In this document: positions 16,902-23,708 of the stretch, in pieces
Numbering within the stretch: the first letter of the stretch is position 1
Layout of the letters: every line of letters begins with the position of its first letter
Origin: JAGFIY01 sp964499285
Lineage (GTDB): Bacteria; Bacteroidota; Ignavibacteria; Ignavibacteriales; Melioribacteraceae
Assembly: GCA_964499285.1 (NCBI GenBank)
Contig: CAZCLA010000005.1
Coordinates: 58,773 to 122,772, forward strand
Reading direction: 5' to 3'
Length of the DNA: 64,000 nt
Program-made: the position numbers and the translations under genes
Notes under the pieces: generated by a model
Database searches by the model: none
What the model was told of the DNA's origin: nothing
Seen by the model: only the letters and a program-made list of their open reading frames with translations

Positions 16902-17675
16902 TCATAGGGCAAAATTTATCGAAAATATCTGCAGATTATCGTGGGAAATTTTTTGATCGTTTTTTTCATCATCATGAAGTTTAACAACATAATTTCCAAT
17001 AAAATATCCTATTGCAGCGCCTATGAATGCATCGGAAATCCAATGATAATTCTGATAAATTCTTGAAAAAAAAGTAAGCGCAGCAGGTATGAAACATAAA
17101 ATCTTAAAAGTATCGGATTGGATAGAATTACTGAGAACCGTAGAAAGAGAAAACGCCAATGCATTGTGTCCGGAAGGCATTGATAAAAATTCATCACTTA
17201 ATGAGGTGAATGGTGAAAAATTCCAAGAATCATCAGTGACCCTAGGCCGTGTCCTGCCTAAAGATATTTTGATAATCCCAATTGTTGCTATCGAATATGT
17301 AAAAGTTTGAGCTATCTCAAAACCAAGTTTTTTATGAGCTTCATTTTTTTGCATTGATCCATGAATCAGAAAGATAGCACTTAAACCTGCTGAGAAATAA
17401 GGCTCGCCCCAAATTCTGCCAAACTCTGAAGGAATGTAAAATTCTTCAGGAATTTTTGTTTGACTAAAATGTTTTACATCCTTATCAATAAACATCAATC
17501 CTAAACCTGCTGAAGAAACTAATCCAAGCTTTATAAAATCGTTTCCATCCCAATTTAGCGGGGATTTAATGAATTCGACGGACTCGTTACCGAAACGTTT
17601 AAAATTATAGTTTTGTGAATAAATTATATTGACGGAAAAAACAAGAATTAAAAATTTGTATCCGAGCGACTTCAA
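16902..17675 (-). CDS. PAP2-superfamily membrane phosphatase
   Basis: 257 residues with a signal-like N-terminus (residues 1-20) and several membrane helices. All three phosphatase signatures are present: KISLGRTRPR (motif 1), MPSGHNA (motif 2) and SRIYQNYHWISDA (motif 3, with catalytic His and Asp). Members dephosphorylate lipid phosphates such as phosphatidic acid, undecaprenyl pyrophosphate or lipid A at the periplasmic face; the substrate here is not predictable. It is in the middle of the crcB run, 5 nt after DUF190. Confidence 0.9.
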   Translation of the reverse strand: MKSLGYKFLILVFSVNIIYSQNYNFKRFGNESVEFIKSPLNWDGNDFIKLGLVSSAGLGLMFIDKDVKHFSQTKIPEEFYIPSEFGRIWGEPYFSAGLSAIFLIHGSMQKNEAHKKLGFEIAQTFTYSIATIGIIKISLGRTRPRVTDDSWNFSPFTSLSDEFLSMPSGHNALAFSLSTVLSNSIQSDTFKILCFIPAALTFFSRIYQNYHWISDAFIGAAIGYFIGNYVVKLHDDEKNDQKISHDNLQIFSINFAL

Positions 17676-17680
17676 ATTGA

Positions 17681-18028
17681 TTATGATTTAATTGCAGTAT
17701 TGATTTTAATTATTTCAGCTTTTTCGATGGTGATCAATGCGCCGCTGTTAGTCTCCTCAAATAATTTTTCGAGGAAAGGAATGAAATTTTGTATCTTCTC
17801 ATCTTCATCCACAATTTCAATAACTAATGGAAGATCATCGCTGATCGTTAAAAATTTGGCTGAATGAATTCTAGAACTACTGCCAAATCCCATGATTCCC
17901 TTATAAACGGTTGCCCCGGCAAGTTTCTGTTTGCTCGCCTCATGAACGATTACTTCGTAAATTGGAACAGAGACTTTCTTATCGGCTTCGCCGACAAATA
18001 TTCTTAGAAGTTTGGCGTTTTTAGTCAT
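17681..18028 (-). CDS. DUF190 domain protein
   Basis: A 115-residue single-domain protein. It matches DUF190 by KLLRIFVGEADK, PIYEVIVHEASKQKLAGATVYKG, GFGSSSRIHS and the DDLPLVIEIVDEDEKI strand. The fold is ferredoxin-like and similar to PII proteins (family knowledge), suggesting a small regulatory trimer. It lies 8 nt after crcB; DUF190 next to CrcB is a recurrent pairing, so a role in regulating the fluoride channel is inferred. Confidence 0.88.
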   Translation of the reverse strand: MTKNAKLLRIFVGEADKKVSVPIYEVIVHEASKQKLAGATVYKGIMGFGSSSRIHSAKFLTISDDLPLVIEIVDEDEKIQNFIPFLEKLFEETNSGALITIEKAEIIKINTAIKS

Positions 18029-18036
18029 CTATAATC

Positions 18037-18402
18037 TCATCTAAATAAAATGTTTGCAGCATAAATACCAATCAGACAAATAATAACGTTTGCAATAACA
18101 TTTAAACCGGAATAAAAAAATTGAGAATCTCTTAACAGCATAATTGTTTCAAAAGAAAAAGTTGAAAAAGTTGTAAATCCTCCGCAAAATCCAATAGCGA
18201 GAAGGTATTTCAGGCTCGCAGATAGAAGTTCTTTATCATCAAATCCGAAAATCAATAAACCGAGGATAAAACTACCGGTCAAGTTAACGACTAAGGTACC
18301 TAGGGGAAATGAAGAATTAGTTACATTCATTATCCACGAAGAGACTAAATAACGGGAACTCCCTCCAAATCCGGCTCCAATAAAAACTAGTATAAATTTC
18401 AT
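18037..18402 (-). CDS. crcB: Fluoride channel/exporter CrcB (Fluc)
   Basis: 121 residues with four membrane helices, the usual size. It contains GAGFGGSSRYLVSSW, the pore Asn in VVNLTGSFILG and GFCGGFTTFSTFSFE, which holds the Phe box and the central Na+-site residues of Fluc channels. As an antiparallel dimer it lets fluoride leave the cell. It is the first gene of the run to 15123. I looked for a fluoride riboswitch in the 118 nt upstream and saw none. Confidence 0.93.
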   Translation of the reverse strand: MKFILVFIGAGFGGSSRYLVSSWIMNVTNSSFPLGTLVVNLTGSFILGLLIFGFDDKELLSASLKYLLAIGFCGGFTTFSTFSFETIMLLRDSQFFYSGLNVIANVIICLIGIYAANILFR

Positions 18403-18531
18403 AATAAGTTAACGTGAATAATTTAGTAAGAAATTTATGAATAATTTCAAATAAATTTTCATTTCGAGCAACCTTTTCTTAGAAAATATCGTCAAAAGAA
18501 CAGTTGATTCATAAATAAAATGGAGTTTGGC

Positions 18532-19440
18532 ATGGAAAAAACATCAAAAACAAAGTTATTCGTTATGGTTATTATTTCAATGCTGGTTGTAATTTCTCTT
18601 GTTGAAGCAAAACCTCAAAAGTTGTATTCGAAAACATTTGACGTAAACAAAGGTGAATTACTAAAACTAAAGACCGACCTCGGTGATATCAAAATCACAA
18701 GCTGGAATTCAAACACAGTTGAAATCGTTGTTTTTGGGAAGGAAAAAGTAAATGATTATTTCGATTTTATTTTTGAAAAAAGAGACAAACAAGTTTATGT
18801 GGAATGCGAACGAACATCAAGCAGTTGGCTTAATATATTCAGTTCATTCGATCTTAGTTTCGAAATCAAAATTCCGCAAGAATTTGATATTAACTTAAGT
18901 ACTGCTGGCGGTGATATCAATATTCACGAATTAAATGGTTTACTTGATGCAAAAACTTCCGGAGGCGATATTAAAATATCAAATTCCAACGGAGAAAAGC
19001 GTTTTTCGACCTCAGGCGGGGATATTGCACTGTCTAACTCTTTTGGGAATTCGGAAATTAGCACATCCGGCGGAGATATTAATGTGATGGAAAATAACGG
19101 TTATCTTAAAGCATCCACATCGGGTGGAGATATCCGAGTAAAATCGAATAGGGGGAAAATTTCTGTAAGTACATCCGGCGGTGATATAATGATTGAACAT
19201 CGCAGTGAAAATGAGGGGATTTCTGCTTCCACTTCCGGTGGTGACGTTCGAATTTCTGTCGGTAAAAATATAAAAGCCAACGTGAAATTGAGGACAACCG
19301 GAGGAGATGCAAAATGTAACCACAGTAATGCTCGCGCTGATGTAATTAAAAGTCAAAAATACGAAGGGACAATTAATGATGGCGGCAATTTAATTGAATG
19401 CTCCTCATCAGGCGGGGATGTAATTCTTTCAGAGCTATGA
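18532..19440 (+). CDS. DUF4097 beta-solenoid protein with TSGGDI repeats
   Basis: A signal peptide (to about ...VVISLVEA) is followed by an entry domain (KTFDVNKGELLKLKTDLGD) and then a regular beta-solenoid. About nine elements of form (S/T)xGGD(I/V/A) recur roughly every 15-20 residues, from STAGGDI near residue 123 to SSGGDV at the end. Such right-handed solenoids (DUF4097/DUF4098) are exported adhesin-like or scaffold proteins of undetermined function. ATG 18532 is chosen because TGGAG sits 7 nt before it; the ATG at 18520 lacks a ribosome site. A terminator follows. Confidence 0.85.
   Translation: MEKTSKTKLFVMVIISMLVVISLVEAKPQKLYSKTFDVNKGELLKLKTDLGDIKITSWNSNTVEIVVFGKEKVNDYFDFIFEKRDKQVYVECERTSSSWLNIFSSFDLSFEIKIPQEFDINLSTAGGDINIHELNGLLDAKTSGGDIKISNSNGEKRFSTSGGDIALSNSFGNSEISTSGGDINVMENNGYLKASTSGGDIRVKSNRGKISVSTSGGDIMIEHRSENEGISASTSGGDVRISVGKNIKANVKLRTTGGDAKCNHSNARADVIKSQKYEGTINDGGNLIECSSSGGDVILSEL
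18906..19440 (+). repeat. Degenerate TSGGD-coding repeats
   Basis: Nine related coding units, each centred on a (t/a)cnggnggngat core for (S/T)-G-G-D, spaced about 48-66 bp. The repeats are diverged at third codon positions, so they look like old internal duplications under protein-level selection rather than recent expansion. Confidence 0.7.
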
Positions 19441-19510
19441 CTGAAAAACTGTATTGATTAGAACATTTTTCTTCCAATCAATTATAACACGCTTTGAATA
19501 ATTGAATTAT

Positions 19511-19553
19511 ACGCTGCACTTAGATTAGTTTTATAATGAGTGCAGCGTTTTCT
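19511..19553 (+). terminator. Terminator after DUF4097 gene
   Basis: ACGCTGCACT (19511-19520) pairs perfectly with AGTGCAGCGT (19539-19548) around an 18-nt AT-rich loop, followed by TTTCTTTT. The loop is long but the 10-bp stem is perfect. Confidence 0.7.
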
Positions 19554-19669
19554 TTTCCGACATATTTTTGACTGAAATTTAATCCTTCAATTACAGCCTT
19601 TCCTTTTTCCTATTTTTTTGCTTCAAAGTTCACTATTTTGATATAGATAATAAATCCGGAGGTCATAAC

Positions 19670-19912
19670 ATGAAAATGGATTGGAACAACTATATCGACC
19701 ACACAATAAATGTGACGCTTTTTGAAAACTACGGTGTTGTTTACGGAGAGAGGAAAGATGGAACAACTCCTAATTTTTACGAAATTGTTTTCAAGACCGG
19801 CAAACTCGTTGCTGTGTTCGAAGATGCGCTTCTAATGGAAGCTGTCCGCGAAAATCAGCTAGTTAGAATTTATATCCCATTCAGTTCGATAAAATGCGTT
19901 GAGATATTCTGA
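19670..19912 (+). CDS. Conserved-looking hypothetical protein, 80 aa
   Basis: I do not recognise this family. It has a strong ribosome site (GGAGGT at 19661-19666) and is placed 2 nt before the T9SS plug-type gene, so it is real and probably co-translated. The sequence alternates hydrophobic and polar residues as in a small beta-barrel (NVTLFENYGVVYGE, YEIVFKTGKLVAVFED, VRIYIPFSSIKCVEIF), with no signal peptide; an SH3-like or Sm-like cytoplasmic fold is a guess. Confidence 0.65.
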   Translation: MKMDWNNYIDHTINVTLFENYGVVYGERKDGTTPNFYEIVFKTGKLVAVFEDALLMEAVRENQLVRIYIPFSSIKCVEIF

Positions 19913-19914
19913 TT

Positions 19915-21123
19915 ATGTTTAGAAATATTTTTCTTCTGCTCATTTTCTTTTGTTTTGCGAACCTCAAGGCGCAACAAGTCGTCCTGAAATCAGTTCAAGC
20001 ATATTCGGGAGCACAGGAGGATTTACCCATATTAGAATTAAATGACAACCTTACAATTGAGTTTGACGTACAAGCAGAGTACCAGCCGAATCTTTCAATA
20101 GTATTCAGATTATGTGATAAAGATTGGAATGTTTACGAGGATCCATTTCTCAATAATGACGTTAGAAATATTGAAAATAATCTTTGGTTTGATATGCTCC
20201 CGGCTATTGTTAAGGAGGCAAGATATCACTATAAAGGAAGTTTTCCTAACAATAATATAGATTTTCACCGCACAGGCTATTGGAAATATTTTATAACCTC
20301 ATCACAAAATTACAATGAAATTTATTCTTCAGGTAGATTTATAGTTATAAAGGATTATCTGCATATTTTAACAGAGTTTATAGAACGTAAATTAAACCTA
20401 AATATTGATAATAATCTCTACGAACGCAGACTGGAACTGAAGATTGACTTTACTCTTCCGGATTCATTGAATGAGATATTTTTGACTGGAGTTGATATTA
20501 TTGAGAACCACAAGTTGAATGCTCCCATTCGCTTGGACAAAAAGATTGAGAATTACAAATATTACAGTTGGAACGGGGCAAATAGATTTACTTTTGGTAT
20601 CGAGAACCTTTTCCTTGGAAATAATTATCGACAAACAGATATCCGTGATTCAAAACGTTATATCTACCCGGAAACTACTGCGCAGCTAGATGCTTTTGAA
20701 ACGCCTAATTTATATTCTCTACAAGATATTGATTTGAACGGCGGCTCAATACTAATGGATTGGCGTGATCCGGAAGCAAGATATTTGTGGGTTGCATTTT
20801 CATTACGTGCTCCGGATTTGTTTTCAAAAAGCGACATATACCTAACGGGTGCATTTACAAATTGGGAAATTCTACCGGAATTTAAGATGTTCAACTCTAA
20901 CGGACTTTTTACTATCGAAGCATTACTTAAAAGAGGAATTTACGATTACGAATATGTTATTTATGATCCCGAGGCTCAAGAAGGAAACAGAGTCGATTGG
21001 ATTAGTCTTGCAGGAAATGAGTGGGAAACTGAAAATGAGTACCATATTTTTGTATTATATCACGATAACACCGATTACCCATATGATAAAGTAATCGGTT
21101 ATAAAAAAACGAGAAATAAATGA
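19915..21123 (+). CDS. Type IX secretion system plug-family protein (DUF5103)
   Basis: A signal peptide (residues 1-20, ending LKAQ) and a 402-residue body matching the DUF5103/plug family. Signs are the N-terminal beta-sandwich with LSIVFRLCDKDW and YHYKGSFPNNNIDFHRTGYW, and the C-terminal domain with YLTGAFTNWE, LLKRGIYDYEYVI and NEWETENEYHIFVLYH. In Bacteroidota this family blocks the free form of the Sov translocon barrel, so the protein is expected in the periplasm/outer membrane. Its stop overlaps the next start as ATGA. No other T9SS gene is visible here. Confidence 0.75.
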   Translation: MFRNIFLLLIFFCFANLKAQQVVLKSVQAYSGAQEDLPILELNDNLTIEFDVQAEYQPNLSIVFRLCDKDWNVYEDPFLNNDVRNIENNLWFDMLPAIVKEARYHYKGSFPNNNIDFHRTGYWKYFITSSQNYNEIYSSGRFIVIKDYLHILTEFIERKLNLNIDNNLYERRLELKIDFTLPDSLNEIFLTGVDIIENHKLNAPIRLDKKIENYKYYSWNGANRFTFGIENLFLGNNYRQTDIRDSKRYIYPETTAQLDAFETPNLYSLQDIDLNGGSILMDWRDPEARYLWVAFSLRAPDLFSKSDIYLTGAFTNWEILPEFKMFNSNGLFTIEALLKRGIYDYEYVIYDPEAQEGNRVDWISLAGNEWETENEYHIFVLYHDNTDYPYDKVIGYKKTRNK

Positions 21124-22115
21124 ACAACGTAAAAATCGGAATTATTGGTGTGGGTCATCTAGGAAATCTACACACAAAATTATTTAAGACCGTTTCAAAT
21201 TGTGATTTGATCGGTGTTTTTGATTCGGATATTGAAAAAGCAGCAAAGGTTTCAACAGAGCACGGCACAAAGTATTTTAAGTTTTTGGATGATTTTTTAA
21301 CCGAAGTTGATGCTGTTTCAGTTGTTGCTACTACCTCATCTCATTACGAATTAGTAAAAAAATGTCTTGAATCGGATAAACATGTTTTCGTCGAAAAACC
21401 AATTACATCAAAAATTAAGGAAGCTGAAGAGTTAGTTGAACTTGCTGATAGTAGAAATCTTATCCTGCAAGTCGGACATATTGAAAGATTCAATCCCGCT
21501 TTGTTGTCTCTTGAAAAGTACAATCTCGATCCGAAGTTTATTCAAACTGACAGATTAGCACAATTTAATCCTCGCGGAACTGATGTAGCTGTTGTTCTTG
21601 ACCTGATGATTCACGACATTGACATTATCCTAAGTTTGATCAAAAGTCCGGTAAAGAGTATTTCTGCAAGTGGAGTAGCCGTCGTTTCAAACAATATCGA
21701 CATTGCAAATGCAAGATTGGAATTCGAAAACGGCTCGGTCGCAAACGTTACTGCAAGTAGAATCTCTCAAAAGAAAATGAGAAAAATGAGGATGTTCCAA
21801 AGAGACACTTATATCTCACTCGATTTCATCACCGGCTCTTCTGAAGTTTACAGACTAGTTAATCCGGAACAATTGACCGGCAGTAATTTTATCTCTTTCG
21901 GGGAGATGGGGATTGGCGACAAGAAAAAATTAGTCGTATATGAACAACCGGAATTTAAAGAAGTAAATGCACTTCAATATGAACTTCAATTGTTTGTAAA
22001 CAGTTGTTATCACGATGATCCGCCTGTAGTAAGCGGAACCGATGGATTAAGAGCTTTACAAATAGCTGAAAAAATCATTGCCAAAATTAATGAGTCTATT
22101 AATAAAGTATTATGA
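21120..22115 (+). CDS. Gfo/Idh/MocA-family NAD(P)-dependent oxidoreductase
   Basis: 331 residues. A Rossmann domain starts with IGIIGVGHLGNLHTKL (GxGxxG), followed by the family EKP motif in HVFVEKPITSK and GHIERFNPA. The C-terminal alpha/beta domain has DLMIHDIDIILSL with the conserved His. Substrates of the family are sugars, inositols or their derivatives. Sitting in an operon with envelope proteins and directly before a sugar kinase, it may serve nucleotide- or amino-sugar metabolism (inference). Both ends overlap neighbours by ATGA, so translation is coupled. Confidence 0.9.
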   Translation: MNNVKIGIIGVGHLGNLHTKLFKTVSNCDLIGVFDSDIEKAAKVSTEHGTKYFKFLDDFLTEVDAVSVVATTSSHYELVKKCLESDKHVFVEKPITSKIKEAEELVELADSRNLILQVGHIERFNPALLSLEKYNLDPKFIQTDRLAQFNPRGTDVAVVLDLMIHDIDIILSLIKSPVKSISASGVAVVSNNIDIANARLEFENGSVANVTASRISQKKMRKMRMFQRDTYISLDFITGSSEVYRLVNPEQLTGSNFISFGEMGIGDKKKLVVYEQPEFKEVNALQYELQLFVNSCYHDDPPVVSGTDGLRALQIAEKIIAKINESINKVL

Positions 22116-22690
22116 AATACATAATCTTTCTCTGTTTGATTTTTTTGGCAGTTTCTTGTTCGAGAACCTCCCTAAATCAAAGAGAGCCTCAGTTCGGCGG
22201 CACGATCAACAATGTTACCAAAATGGATTTTAATTCTATCGATCTTATGAATATCAAATCTATTGGCGAACTTCTCCCCTTCGAATACGTGAGATTGAAT
22301 ATGGATTTTGAGAGAGGTTCGTTAATGCTTGATTTTGGGATTATGATTTCGCTGAATTATATCGGTTCTAAAACATCGCCAATTTTAGGTAAGTTTGATT
22401 ATGATATTTTTATCGAAGATGAATTGCTCCGTAAAGGAGAATATAAAAACGCATTTGATTTTCTAAAACATAATAATTCAATTATGCTTGAAATAAAAGA
22501 TAAGTTCGAATTACCGGAATATTTTTATGAAGAAACTCTTGCTGAAACTATAGGCAGATTCATTAAATTACCAAGCCGAAACAAATTTCCTATCTTACTA
22601 AAGCTTTATAATTTTCATTCATTACTTGATTCAACGATTATTGGAGACACACTTTTTATTAACAGCGATATAGAGAAATATAATGAGTAA
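22112..22690 (+). CDS. Hypothetical lipoprotein
   Basis: The lipobox FLAVSC (Cys about residue 16) marks a lipoprotein. The mature domain is about 175 residues, with alternating strands (VRLNMDFERGSLMLDFGIMISLNY; KFDYDIFIEDELL) that suggest a beta-sandwich resembling LEA14/WHy-type lipoproteins. This is shape only, not a recognised family match. It overlaps the oxidoreductase (ATGA) and the ROK kinase (8 nt), so it belongs to the same transcript. Confidence 0.7.
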   Translation: MKYIIFLCLIFLAVSCSRTSLNQREPQFGGTINNVTKMDFNSIDLMNIKSIGELLPFEYVRLNMDFERGSLMLDFGIMISLNYIGSKTSPILGKFDYDIFIEDELLRKGEYKNAFDFLKHNNSIMLEIKDKFELPEYFYEETLAETIGRFIKLPSRNKFPILLKLYNFHSLLDSTIIGDTLFINSDIEKYNE

Positions 22691-23642
22691 CAAAAAACAT
22701 TCGATCGGAGTCGATTTAGGCGGGACTAATATTAAAATTGGGATTGTATCTGAGGATGGGAAAATAATTAAGAAAGAAACCCTTTCCTCAAAAGCAGATG
22801 AAGGTCCGGACAAAGTCATACAACAGATCAAAAAAGCAATTAAGCAGATTTCAAATAAAAGCAAAGTTAAAATACTCGGAATTGGCATCGGAACCCCCGG
22901 AATTGTCTCATCGAAAAAAGGTACTGTCGAAAATCCTCCAAATTTTACAGGATGGGATATAATCCCGTTGAGAAAAATAATTAAGAAAGAATTTCAAACA
23001 GATGTTTTTATCGAAAATGATGCAAATGCTGCAGCAATTGGTGAATTGATTTACGGTTCCGGCAAAAATATTGAGAGTTTTATAATGTTGACACTTGGAA
23101 CGGGTGTCGGCGGCGGAATAATATTGGATCGTAAGATTTACAGAGGCGAATTGGGTGCAGCGGGAGAAATTGGTCATGTCACGATAGATCATAACGGACC
23201 TCAGTGTAACTGTGGAAGTAGAGGATGTATTGAAGCTTATGTAGGCAACAAATATTTAATCTCCAGAATTAGGAATGATATTTCTAATCATACTGATTCA
23301 CTGCTCAAAAAGATGGTTGAGACCGAAGAAAATGAGTTAAGTCCAAAATTAATTTATGATGCTGCTTGCAGAGACGATGAATATGCAATTGAAATAATTA
23401 CAGATGTCGGAAAATATTTGGGATACGGAATCGCTTCAGTTGTAAATCTTCTCGATGTGACAAACATTATTGTCGGAGGCGGTCTTGGAGGATTCGGGAA
23501 GATCTTATTCGATTCCTTTGAAAAAACTCTTATTGAAAGGGTGATGAAACCATTTAAAAGCAGAATAAAAGTAAAACCGGCAAGATTAAAAAATGATGCC
23601 GGAATAAAAGGAGCCGCTTCTTTGGTGTTCTATAAATCTTAA
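22683..23642 (+). CDS. ROK-family sugar kinase (glucokinase-like)
   Basis: 319 residues with an intact ROK pattern: the phosphate-1 loop GVDLGGTNIKIGIV, the substrate segment GTPGIV, the catalytic Asp in ENDANAAAIGE, the phosphate-2 loop TLGTGVGGGII, EIGHVTID, the Zn-binding CNCGSRGCIEAY, and the adenosine loop GGGLGGFG. It phosphorylates glucose or a related hexose/N-acyl hexosamine with ATP; glucokinase is the best guess. It is the last gene of the compact run starting at 19670, and the AT-rich spacer after it separates it from lptD. Confidence 0.92.
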   Translation: MSNKKHSIGVDLGGTNIKIGIVSEDGKIIKKETLSSKADEGPDKVIQQIKKAIKQISNKSKVKILGIGIGTPGIVSSKKGTVENPPNFTGWDIIPLRKIIKKEFQTDVFIENDANAAAIGELIYGSGKNIESFIMLTLGTGVGGGIILDRKIYRGELGAAGEIGHVTIDHNGPQCNCGSRGCIEAYVGNKYLISRIRNDISNHTDSLLKKMVETEENELSPKLIYDAACRDDEYAIEIITDVGKYLGYGIASVVNLLDVTNIIVGGGLGGFGKILFDSFEKTLIERVMKPFKSRIKVKPARLKNDAGIKGAASLVFYKS

Positions 23643-23708
23643 TAATTGGTTAATTTATTCCAACCTTTTTATAACTTTTTAAGAGCATAGATTATCATTT
23701 CTTTTTTA

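Noticed and set aside
18403..18519. Fluoride riboswitch upstream of crcB
   Set aside because: I looked on the minus strand for the conserved GGNGAUGG...GCUGAU pattern and did not find it. A covariance-model search would settle this.
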